From Nitrososphaerota archaeon (GTDB taxonomy: Archaea > Thermoproteota > Nitrososphaeria > Nitrososphaerales > Nitrosopumilaceae), in NCBI GenBank assembly GCA_016126025.1, contig JAEFDA010000104.1:1-52333 (forward strand): a DNA stretch of 52,333 nt. The letters run 5' to 3'. Numbering within the stretch: the stretch's first letter is position 1; each line of letters starts with the position of its first letter. Of the stretch, positions 32,205 to 40,042 are shown piece after piece. Both the position numbers and the translations under genes were made by a program. The notes under the pieces are model-generated. The model had not been told where the DNA came from. It saw nothing but the letters and a program-made list of their open reading frames with translations, and made no database searches.

Positions 32205-32803
32205 CCCCCAGATACATACCCCGTCCGTCCATGCCGCGTACCCGAAAGCCCTTGGACCGGAAGCGGGGCTCTAGGCCGGCGGCCAGCAGTCCTCCCTGGA
32301 ATGACATGCCGAGTCGCACAGCATATCCCCGGAGCCGCGGGGCGCCCTGGCGCACAGATCCGCCCGCGAGTCTCCCGCGTTCCCGTCAGCCACCCCCGAG
32401 CAGCGGGAATATGACAGGACCTACTGTATGGTCCGCATACTATACCAGAACGATATCCGGAGAGCGAAGGTCTTCCGGATCACACAGGAACAAGCCGGAA
32501 TGGCACGACCATACCACGGCATCACCTGCGGAGCGGCCAACCAAACCATCCTGCTGAAGCGGGACGGCATCATATGAGGTGCCGTGGCGGGCTGGCGTGG
32601 GCGGGTGCCGTACGATTTTTAATTACAGATCAGATCTCCGGCACTGCCCCGTCTGCGTATGGCGGATCCCCCCAAACGGAAGAGCATCGTGGTTTGGTCA
32701 CGGCCGGAGCGCTCTGCCGGCGGGTGCTTGGCAACGCCCGGTCCGTCCCGCCAATGCCGGCGGGGCGACGGAAGGATTTGCAGTCCCCAGACGGAACGGC
32801 GCC
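32205..32803. other. Gene-free interval, about 600 nt
   Basis: No convincing gene. A 49-codon frame (32428-32577) has natural composition but no TATA box or partner. No IS remnant or RNA recognised. Confidence 0.4.
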
Positions 32804-33694
32804 TTACCGCGGGAAATCATAAAACGACTTCACCTCATTTATCATGGCATCGAAGTCGAAACCTCCCGCAAAAGCGGTCTCTTCGAGTTTTGTCCTTTTT
32901 TTGTCATCCCTGAGCATTGCGTCAAGGCAGCGTCGGCATTCCTCCACATAGGCTCCCGGTCCCGGCACGTAATTGGCGCACCGCGTCTCGAATAGGCTGC
33001 GCGCCTTCTTCATGTCAATCTTGTTGGATTGAAATATCATAAAAGAATCGTATGCGTCAAAATATTTCCTTTGTCTTGTATTAGATCCTATTACGTGAAG
33101 CTTGGCGGCAAACTGCTCCTCCAAGGACAGGTGCGCAACTACCGGGGGCTCCAGTCCAAGCAGCTCCAGATCGATGATGGTGTTGATCTGGCTTAATACC
33201 GGCATCTCGTGGACGCGGCAGGTCTTGCATACCTCTATCTTTGGACGCTCTATTATGCGGTGGATGTTTTCCAGAGACTGCCGGTATTCCACCGCCACAA
33301 AGTGCAGCCTCTGCTCGTCTCTGGTTATGCTGACCCGCGTGTTGCATCCCCTTGCGGCGCCGTATTCCGCAATGTCGCCCTTCAAGCTGCTCACGTCTCT
33401 GTAACTAAATCCCTCTGGCGTGTTTGGATCAAAGTCGGCATCAAACGAGAATCGATGGCTTGCCAGCGGTACGGCGCTTCTGACAGACAGCCCGCCCTTC
33501 AAGACGAGTCTCTTTCTGTAGTACCCGTCCCGCATGTTGGTTATCGCGTACAGCATGTCCATCGCGCACAGTTCGGAGAGGATGAACGGCGCAAAATCTT
33601 TCTCTGCAAAACGCCCGTAGTATTCGTCCTTGACCATCACGGCTGGCTCGTGCAAATTAACCAGCCTGTCATCAATAAAGAAGAAGACGCCCAT
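32804..33694 (-). CDS. AbiEii-like nucleotidyltransferase toxin
   Basis: A 296-residue protein of the AbiEii/AbiGii nucleotidyltransferase toxin family. The active-site region reads 'YRKRLVLKGGLSVRSAVP' followed by 'RFSFDADFDPN' (about 63-95), matching the KGG...R.S.D.D arrangement with metal-binding aspartates. A later 'EEQFAAKLHVIG' and 'RKYFDAYD' (about 190-215) match the family's conserved Lys-containing helix and the RxxxD motif. In the bacterial AbiE family these toxins act in phage abortive infection as type IV-like systems. The cognate antitoxin lies 3 nt upstream. More AT-rich than neighbouring housekeeping genes. Confidence 0.82.
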   Translation of the reverse strand: MGVFFFIDDRLVNLHEPAVMVKDEYYGRFAEKDFAPFILSELCAMDMLYAITNMRDGYYRKRLVLKGGLSVRSAVPLASHRFSFDADFDPNTPEGFSYRDVSSLKGDIAEYGAARGCNTRVSITRDEQRLHFVAVEYRQSLENIHRIIERPKIEVCKTCRVHEMPVLSQINTIIDLELLGLEPPVVAHLSLEEQFAAKLHVIGSNTRQRKYFDAYDSFMIFQSNKIDMKKARSLFETRCANYVPGPGAYVEECRRCLDAMLRDDKKRTKLEETAFAGGFDFDAMINEVKSFYDFPR

Positions 33695-33697
33695 CTA

Positions 33698-34474
33698 TCA
33701 ACCGTCAGCTCCGCCAGCGTCCTTCAGGTAAGGGATGCCGCCCATTCGCTGTGGGCGATCGCCGCCTGCAAGCCTTACGGACACGCGCCTTGACCTGCTT
33801 CCAAAGTGCAAACTCTCCCGCACGATGGATTCCATCAGGCCAAGAAACGGCTTGTAGGTGAATATTTTCATTTCCGCCGAACCCATTGGGGTTCCGGGCT
33901 CGTAGTCCGCCAGATGGCGTGCGTGCGGTCCGCCCACATATGACGGGACCGTGTTGAACAGAACGGACGTATCGTCACTGACATCCATCCACGACCTGGC
34001 CGCAGCCAGATACCTTGTAAGCCACGCATGGGCCGGCGAATCCTCCACTGCGGCCGCCATGCCGCCACTCATCCTTACAATCCCCACACCCTCCATGCGC
34101 CTCAATGCGTCGCGCACAGCCTTTGCGCTAAAACGGCACTCTCTTGCTAAATGCGCCCCGCGTCTGGGAGAGTCTGCAACTAACGCCAGGAATAGAACGT
34201 ACGGAACCCTGTTGCCCAGAACACCGATCTGATGCCTGTCCACACGCAACGGCATCGTCACCACATGCATGTTTGGGAGGCTCTCCACAAACGTCCCGCG
34301 GCTGCCGATTATGCCCTCTTCCTTGAGCTTTGACTTGATCCTGTAAAACTGCTTGCTGTACTTGGGATATCCAAGCCTCGTACCCATATCGGGCGGCTTT
34401 TTCTGGCTTAGCAGGTGCCTCATCCGGTACATCTTCCTGATGGTGTAGGCATGCCTTATCTGCTCGTACAGCAT
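33698..34474 (-). CDS. AbiEi-like winged-helix antitoxin/regulator
   Basis: A 258-residue partner of the AbiEii-like toxin. The basic N-terminal region is followed by a winged helix-turn-helix around residues 88-140 ('FLALVADSPRRGAHLARECR', then 'AVRDALRRMEGVGIVRMSGG'). The C-terminal half probably holds the antitoxin function, as in AbiEi proteins, which both repress their own promoter and neutralise the toxin. The ATG at 34474 lies 26-27 nt from a TATA box at 34498-34505 flanked by an inverted repeat, the likely site of autorepression. The family assignment rests on architecture and gene order, not on clear sequence identity. Confidence 0.65.
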   Translation of the reverse strand: MLYEQIRHAYTIRKMYRMRHLLSQKKPPDMGTRLGYPKYSKQFYRIKSKLKEEGIIGSRGTFVESLPNMHVVTMPLRVDRHQIGVLGNRVPYVLFLALVADSPRRGAHLARECRFSAKAVRDALRRMEGVGIVRMSGGMAAAVEDSPAHAWLTRYLAAARSWMDVSDDTSVLFNTVPSYVGGPHARHLADYEPGTPMGSAEMKIFTYKPFLGLMESIVRESLHFGSRSRRVSVRLAGGDRPQRMGGIPYLKDAGGADG

Positions 34475-34477
34475 GTT

Positions 34478-34524
34478 GTTACTAAATGTACAAAGTTATA
34501 TAAATATTCAGTACAAAAAGTAAC
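34478..34524 (-). promoter_or_regulatory. Promoter/operator of the AbiE-like pair
   Basis: Half-sites GTTACTAAATGTAC (34478-34491) and GTACAAAAAGTAAC (34511-34524) are inverted repeats matching at 11 of 14 positions. The TATA box lies between them, and its centre (about 34501) coincides with the dyad axis. Half-sites are 33 bp apart, about three turns. This is well placed for autorepression by the winged-helix antitoxin. Confidence 0.7.
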
Positions 34525-34831
34525 CTAATCGCACAGCCTCGGCAAAACTCGTGCAATGCTGGAAACCGGCGTGCGCATGGTACTGGCCATAAAGAATGTA
34601 AAAACAGGCGACAAACAGAAAGGCTCAGATCACCCGGTCTCCCCCGTGCCCCCGTGCCGAAGGCAGTGCCGGTAAAGAGGGGAGAAGGGCGCCTTCCCGG
34701 CGTGCCGCCGGCCAAACTCAAGGCGCTCATATTCCAAATGTTTGGGGTGGTTGATCGAACCGCACACACCGTCCAACCACCATTTCGGTGGTGGACGGCA
34801 TCAAAATATGTCACATTATCAAACTGCTGTG
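34525..34831. other. Gene-free interval
   Basis: About 300 nt between the AbiE promoter and the next gene's TATA box. Frames on both strands look like chance. Nothing supported. Confidence 0.35.
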
Positions 34832-34840
34832 TTTTATATA
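34832..34840 (+). promoter_or_regulatory. TATA box that decides the start of the Cys-tail surface protein
   Basis: TTTTATATA centred near 34836 is 26 nt before the GTG at 34862. It lies downstream of the alternative ATG at 34808, so that ATG would not be transcribed from this promoter. Confidence 0.6.
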
Positions 34841-34861
34841 TGGAAGAATGCAATAGGTTAC

Positions 34862-36232
34862 GTGTATGCCATCACATATGCCGTGTTGATAGCATGTCTG
34901 CTCGCAGCCGGAGCCGTTGCTCCTGCCTTGGGTGCCCAACTGGAGATAGAGCTGGATCCCAATGTCGACTCGGCGCCGTTCAAGATGACATACCAAAGGA
35001 CGGCGTTCATAGAGTACGAGCCGGGCGGTAACGTGGCGGCTTTTCTGGACGGTACTAAGATGGCGCTGGAGGGCGCCGCCGGCCCCGAGGATCTGGCGGT
35101 GCAGCGGCTCGCCGCCAACCTCAACGAAAAGATACGATCTGATCGTAGCGTGGCCAGCGTCGACAATCTGAGCGTCGAGTACGGATTTTACATGACGGGG
35201 CGGGACGCCAACACCTCGCTGGACTTTAGGGTGGTGCTGACGGGAAACATAGTGGAATATGTCATAGTACAGGACCAGCAAAAGACTCTGGTGGATCTGG
35301 GGTGGAGGGGACTCAGCTTGGACGGGCCCGTGGTGATAGACGGGGTGGATGTGAACATACCGCTGAATATGCTGCGCGACCACGAGCCGGCGATATATGA
35401 GCTGGTACGGGACACCGACGCCGGCAGCATACTTTCAATGCCGCTGATAAACGCCGACTTTATTCTGGAGATGCCCATGGCAAGCTGGCACTTTCTGTTT
35501 GATCCCACCGGAATAATAGAGGACTCCAAAAAAGTTGGCCTGTCCGACGAGCTGGCCGGGCGCGTGATCTCGGGGTGGTCGATGGGCACCAGCGACATAT
35601 TCATCAGGCAGGTGGAGCGGGAGTGGAGCGCGACCGTCGACGGAGGATCCCATCCGGCCATACCGGGGGAGGTCTCATACGATTTGGTTGCCCGGCAGGC
35701 AGCCGACAGCGGCAACATAGACATCGTGGGCTTTGGCTCCCTTGACATGCTGGATGGCGTGGAGATAGCGGGGGTGACGGCCGAGGCGCCGGAGGGATTT
35801 GGTGACCCGGCCACCGGAGACTTTCCGGTCTTTATCATATATGGAATGGCGGGAATGGCGGCCGTGGGCGGGGGAGCCTTCTTCATGTTCAGCAACCGCG
35901 CCCTGAAGAACGAGAAGCGGGGCCAGCAGGGGATCGACCCCGGCCTGCTGGTGAGCCACCAGACCAGCGCCGCCTCCGGCGGCTACCGGACCAACCGCGG
36001 GGAGGCCCACCTCAGGGACTTTGCAGACTACCAGCAGACCCGCAGCTACTACGACGAGGCGGGGCCGCCGCCCGCGCAGGATATCCTGCCGCCCGCCCCG
36101 GCATCCGCCGGGGATACAGCTTGCGCCTGCGCCGTGTCAGCCGGGATGGATTCGGAGTGCGACTGCCAAATGCGGGGATCCTGCTTGTGCGACGCTGCGT
36201 GCGGGTGCCCGGCGGAGACGTGCCGGGGATAG
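34862..36232 (+). CDS. Surface protein with single C-terminal TM helix and Cys-rich cytoplasmic tail
   Basis: A 456-residue protein. Signal peptide 'YAITYAVLIACLLAAGAVA' with cleavage near 'ALGAQ'. Extracellular region of about 320 residues, strand-rich, without catalytic motif. Transmembrane helix about 331-352 ('VFIIYGMAGMAAVGGGAFFM'). Cytoplasmic tail of about 100 residues with basic start ('RALKNEKRGQ'), proline segment and a cysteine cluster in the last 40 residues ('CACAV', 'CDCQMRGSCLCDAACGC', 'CRG'), ten or more Cys mostly as CxC, recalling metallothionein or metal-cluster sites. The GTG at 34862 is preferred over ATG 34808 because the TATA box is centred 26 nt upstream of it. It may link external binding to a metal or redox response inside. 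That role is inference. Confidence 0.75.
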   Translation: MYAITYAVLIACLLAAGAVAPALGAQLEIELDPNVDSAPFKMTYQRTAFIEYEPGGNVAAFLDGTKMALEGAAGPEDLAVQRLAANLNEKIRSDRSVASVDNLSVEYGFYMTGRDANTSLDFRVVLTGNIVEYVIVQDQQKTLVDLGWRGLSLDGPVVIDGVDVNIPLNMLRDHEPAIYELVRDTDAGSILSMPLINADFILEMPMASWHFLFDPTGIIEDSKKVGLSDELAGRVISGWSMGTSDIFIRQVEREWSATVDGGSHPAIPGEVSYDLVARQAADSGNIDIVGFGSLDMLDGVEIAGVTAEAPEGFGDPATGDFPVFIIYGMAGMAAVGGGAFFMFSNRALKNEKRGQQGIDPGLLVSHQTSAASGGYRTNRGEAHLRDFADYQQTRSYYDEAGPPPAQDILPPAPASAGDTACACAVSAGMDSECDCQMRGSCLCDAACGCPAETCRG

Positions 36233-36497
36233 TGCGCATAATCAAATAGATGCGATCGTATAATAAATGCTAGAATTAAGATCAAATAACCCATGTACAA
36301 AACGCGCCGAACGGACATAATGCTAACGCTGCACGCTCCCGGCCGGCGGCCGGGATCGCCTCGGGGGACTGTCACGGCAGGCGCGGAGATGAAAGGCCGG
36401 GAGAGCACAGTTAACGAAAAAGTGGTGAAATAAGGATGATCTACATTTGATACTGGGATCAAATCTGAGCACGCAGAAAATAGCGGCGGCATCTGGT
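36233..36497. other. Gene-free spacer
   Basis: About 265 nt, AT-rich near 36240-36290. Nothing supported. Confidence 0.35.
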
Positions 36498-36670
36498 TAT
36501 CGTTCCCAGACCAACGGCAAGCCGGGGCGATTCCACAAAAGCCTAGAAGACGAAATCCGGAACTACCCCGATCTGGACTACCATATCAAGTACTGTAACA
36601 CCGACCGGCTGCGCTGGACATGGACGATGAGACGCCGCCGATGGCATTTACCAACAGGCGGACCGGCTAG
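36498..36670 (+). pseudogene. Integrase-core (IS481/IS3-like) transposase remnant
   Basis: 'GRFHKSLEDEIRNYPDLDYH' and 'IKYCNTDRLRW' match the end of an rve integrase core (the ERFHKTLE...YN..R block). After a frame change 'DDETPPMAFTNRRTG' continues the typical C-terminal tail. The catalytic glutamate is near 'KSLEDE'. The first two catalytic residues and the whole N-terminus are missing. Confidence 0.6.
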
Positions 36671-36749
36671 GGGACTAGGGCGCGCAACCCAGACTGTAGA
36701 AAATCCATGGCTGATGGTCAAAACGGGGCGCGACATGATTTTCATACAC

Positions 36750-37287
36750 TACAGGCCCCAGAGGATAGACAGGAAGATGCTGAATGACTTTGACAGGTGT
36801 CCGGAGTGCGGCAAGTACAACATCTCGCACGTGGTGGAGTCGTACGACAGGGCGGTCTAGATGGAGCACACCATAACGGAGAACGTCAAGATCATTACCA
36901 CCGCCGGTACTGCCGCTACTGCAAGGGACTGGTCTCCAGAACCGTGCCCGGTGTGGCCCCCAACGCACCGTCTCGGCCAGCAAGTCTGCCGCCATGGTGA
37001 AGCTGAAGGACGACGGCCAAGGCACCATAAAGCGGTACAGAAAGAGATGCAGGAGGGAAGGGTACTATCTCAGCACGTTCCTCCGGAAGGAGGGGATAAA
37101 ATCCGGCAGCAACGGCGTGGAACGGGTTAACCGGAGGTTCGTGGCGGTGCGGAGCGGCGGGGGCGGGAACCGGACCCAGAGGGGAATTGACGCCAACTCC
37201 GTGCTGTTCGCCATAATGGCCACCGACTGGATAAACGGAAAAAACCTCTACGAGCACTTGGTGAGATCAACGTCCGGCGACGAATAG
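36750..37287 (+). pseudogene. IS66-like transposase remnant, frameshifted and internally deleted
   Basis: A zinc-finger part, 'FDRCPECGKYN' (about 36788) then in another frame 'HRRYCRYCKGLVSRTVPGVA' (about 36900-36960), is the paired CxxC of IS66-type transposases. After a second frame change 'KSGSNGVERVNRRFVAVRSG' and 'RGIDANSVLFAIMATDWING' give the end of the catalytic domain to a stop at 37287. Most of the DDE core between them is gone. Confidence 0.65.
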
Positions 37288-37460
37288 CGCGCCGGATACA
37301 TGACCGTTCCAAAAAACCGACATCACAAGGCAGTCTGCGCACTACCCCTCACTCGTCAAGATTGATTAGATCACTTCAAAAAGCAAAACGGTTACCATGA
37401 TACGGATATTGTTGATGGTTTACCAGATCCCCCCGTGTTTGTCCGAGAACAAACCCCTGC

Positions 37461-37510
37461 GGGTACATGCATGCACATACGAGCACATACGAGCACATTG
37501 TAGACATCCT
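37461..37510 (+). repeat. 10-bp phased repeat array 1
   Basis: Five consecutive 10-nt units with consensus near GAGCACATAC (37471-37480, 37481-37490 and 37491-37500 are best, with weaker flanking units). The array ends just before a TATA-like CTTATATCA (37512-37520), itself 26 nt before the ATG at 37543. Confidence 0.7.
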
Positions 37511-37542
37511 GCTTATATCATTCATTCTAAGCTGTCCGTACA

Positions 37543-37779
37543 ATGATCACGAAAAATACGATGCTAGATATCGTGCGTGACACGGTTTTGGCGTGGAAGT
37601 GCTACAGGTGCAACCTCTACTTCAAGGACGAGGCGCACGCGTACATGCACAAGGTTGTGATGAACCACCCGGTGGTCAAGATACAGTTGCCTGGTGTAGC
37701 GCAGAGGGCGGGACTTGAGTCCACGAGCTCCCAAGGGAACGGCCCCAAAGGCCGGCCTATCCATGCGGGGGAGGGGTGA
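37543..37779 (+). CDS. Small C2H2 zinc-finger protein
   Basis: A 78-residue protein with one classic zinc finger: 'WKCYRCNLYFKDEAHAYMHK' continuing to 'VVMNH', i.e. C-x2-C-x12-H-x5-H (about residues 19-43). The C-terminal 30 residues are Gly/Pro/Ser-rich and probably disordered. Small archaeal C2H2 proteins are presumed to bind DNA or proteins. The start has a TATA box 26 nt upstream and a phased repeat array before that. A decayed copy with the same promoter lies at 39240. It sits inside a zone of transposase remnants. Confidence 0.65.
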   Translation: MITKNTMLDIVRDTVLAWKCYRCNLYFKDEAHAYMHKVVMNHPVVKIQLPGVAQRAGLESTSSQGNGPKGRPIHAGEG

Positions 37780-37814
37780 GCCGTCACGGAGGCCGAAGGG
37801 TATATTGATCGTAG

Positions 37815-38880
37815 ATGCGTACACTACCCGATATGAACACTGCAATCAAGAAACGCATACGGAAGACCAAGGATACCAACGTGCGGGACCGCCTGAGGCT
37901 GGTCGGCGACATCCAGGAGAGTGGGAACATAACCCAGGCGGCTAAGAAGCTGAGCATGAGCCAGCCTTGGGGTTCCAAATAGTGGGCCCGCTACAAGAAG
38001 TATGGTTTTGGCGGACTGGAGGACCGCCCCAGAAGTGGCAGGCCACCCAAGGTGGCCGGGGACAAGATAGACGAGGCGGTCACCCAGTCCCCCACACGGA
38101 CGTCGGACGGCCTCCTTGATCATATAGAGAGGAAGACGGAGTGCGGTACTGCCCCGGATACGGCGGCATACTTCTGGAATGGCGGGGATGCTCGCTTAAG
38201 GTCGCCGTCAAGCGGCACGTCAGTCGGGCCCCGCTCGCAGACATAAAGAAATTCCAGAGGAATATACGGCGCAGGATCAAGCGATGCCAGAAGAAAGGTA
38301 TGCCCGTGCTGGTGCAAGACGAGGCGGTATTCGTAGCCGACGCCCGCCCGGGGCGGGTGTACACGCCCCACGGAATACGAGCTGCCTGCCACGTCTCCGG
38401 AACGCACGACCGAACTATAGTGTACGGGGTGCTGGGCCTGGACGACGGGCAGCTCTTCCGGCAGTACGACAAGTTCAACGGTGATACCTTTGCTGAGTAC
38501 ATCAAAGAGGTGAAGAAGGAGTTCGAGCGGAGCCCCATGATAGTGGACCGCGCGCCGCAGCACAAGGCCGGTGTAGCGGGCGAGACGCTCACTTGTGTAT
38601 TCGTCGTCCGCATATGGTCGGGTTATCTCGCGTTTTGCTACCCACCGATAGCCGTTTCAGGGGAATGACCGGCATCGCCCGGCGTTCCTTCCGGCGGCCT
38701 CGTCGGAGCTGAGCGCCGTCGAGTAGTGCTGGAGGCAGTCCAAAAAGGACCTGCTGAAGGTGTCCTATGTCCCCCTGAGCAGGCTGCGCCAAACCATCGA
38801 CGAGTGCTTTGTGGGCAAGACGTTCGGCCTGGACATACTAAAGTACCTGATGCGTTCCTTCAGGCGATGCGGCGCCGCCC
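37815..38880 (+). pseudogene. IS630-family transposase pseudogene, nearly full length
   Basis: ATG 37815 starts a helix-turn-helix region ('GDIQESGNITQAAKKLSMSQ'), interrupted by a TAG at about 37979-37981, then 'YKKYGFGGLEDRPRSGRPPK' (the linker typical of IS630). A frameshift near 38130-38140 is followed by the catalytic part: 'MPVLVQDEAVFVAD' (first Asp), 'SPMIVDRAPQHKAG' (second Asp region). More frame changes near 38600-38700 precede 'FLPAASSELSAVE' and 'LKVSYVPLSRLRQTI'. It is a different subfamily from the remnants at 4.6 and 15.5 kb. Inactive through at least one stop and two frameshifts. Confidence 0.75.
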
Positions 38881-39140
38881 AGATGCGCCCGTACCGGGGA
38901 GGCTGCGCCCGATATTCCAGTAGAATGGGAGATCTGGGGCGCCCCGTACGGTACCACAGCAAAACCACCCCCGCATCAGGCCCGCATGGTGCGGCAACGC
39001 CGCGCCGGAGCCTGCTTTCCCTCATATTTCGTGTCGTCCGGTTCATTTAGGCAGATGTATGGTAGTTTTGGAGCATTAATGGTTAATTCCAATCATATCC
39101 CGATCACGAACTTAGTCACCCCGGCATAGTCAAATCCTCG

Positions 39141-39210
39141 GGCACATACGAACACATACGAACACATACGGGCACTATGGACACATGTGTGCACATTGTA
39201 GACATGCTGC
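39141..39210 (+). repeat. 10-bp phased repeat array 2
   Basis: Seven consecutive 10-nt units. The first three (GGCACATACG, AACACATACG, AACACATACG) are near identical, then they degenerate. The array is followed by TTATATTA (39211-39218) and, 26 nt later, the ATG at 39240. The segment from GCACATTGTAGACAT to the ATG is clearly homologous to 37492-37545. Confidence 0.75.
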
Positions 39211-39239
39211 TTATATTATTATTCTAAGTTGTCCGTGCA

Positions 39240-39356
39240 ATGATTACTAGAAAGGCAACCGCGCCAAACTCAGTCTTTGCCATCGACACGATTGCGTGGC
39301 GTTTCACCTCGCGTATACGCATACCGCCCAGATGGGAACCCGACTGCCACCGATAG
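39240..39356 (+). pseudogene. Decayed duplicate of the zinc-finger gene
   Basis: A 38-residue frame starting 'MITRKAT' with 'IDTIAWRF', against 'MITKNTM' and 'RDTVLAWKC' in the gene at 37543. The CxxC and His ligands are lost and the frame stops early. The promoter and repeat array upstream are conserved, so the gene was duplicated together with its control region and then decayed. Confidence 0.55.
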
Positions 39357-39668
39357 GGTTTTTTTGCGTTGACGTATGGCGACCGCCCGGTGCGGCAAGG
39401 ATTCAATCCGGGCGGCGCCGACTCCTTCAGGACGGCCGGTGGCCGTGCCATCCAACCTTGATGTCCGCTGTGCCGTTTATTGATCTTTTAATTAAATATT
39501 GATGACGCTCATATTTCGAATCGTGGGGGTAGTTTCAGCCCTTAACCACGTGGCCGGACCGAAAGAGATCCATATCCCAACATCTCCCGCGCCCCCATGG
39601 CAAGAGCCAGGATGCAAAAAGCGCCATCCGGACGCGGTCCACTTCTGGCTCTGTTCGTACTGTTTGCC
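39357..39668. other. Gene-free interval
   Basis: About 310 nt without supported gene. AT-rich patch at 39480-39510. Confidence 0.35.
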
Positions 39669-39822
39669 GACAGCGCAGCAGCAGAACTTTTCCGGATGGT
39701 GCGATGGCACGGCGGGGTGTGTTGCCCCGACTGTGGGATGAATAACGTCACCAAATACTGCCTCTACCAGAAACACCTGCAGCGGTACACCTGCGGCCCG
39801 TCCGGATATCCGACCCGCCGGT
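39669..39822 (+). pseudogene. IS1595-like transposase, N-terminal zinc-ribbon remnant
   Basis: 'AAELFRMVRWHGGVCCPDCG' followed by 'NVTKYCLYQKHLQRYTCG' matches the N-terminal region of IS1595 transposases (F...RW..G..CP.CG......G....RY.C..C). The second cysteine pair is incomplete ('CGPSG' for C..CG) and no catalytic domain follows. Confidence 0.65.
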
Positions 39823-40042
39823 GGATGGCCGTGCCAGGGCGGACACCACGCCACCATGCCACCGGACCGGCCCGGCGCGGGCCGGGTGGCGCCCTGCAGT
39901 GGGTTCCCTCCCCCTGCTGCGGTTTTGATGCATATAAGATCATTATTACAGCAGCCTTAGGGCATGAGTTGCCGTATACCGCTCGAATCCGCGCGTAATT
40001 CCCAGGCCGCCATTTATGGGCGCAGTATAGTGTGCCGGGATA

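Noticed and set aside
32428..32577. 49-codon frame starting 'MVRILYQND'
   Set aside because: Natural-looking composition, but no TATA box at about 26 nt, no Shine-Dalgarno sequence and no recognised homologue.
37461..37510. CRISPR array
   Set aside because: Units are 10 nt without spacers; no cas genes in the window.
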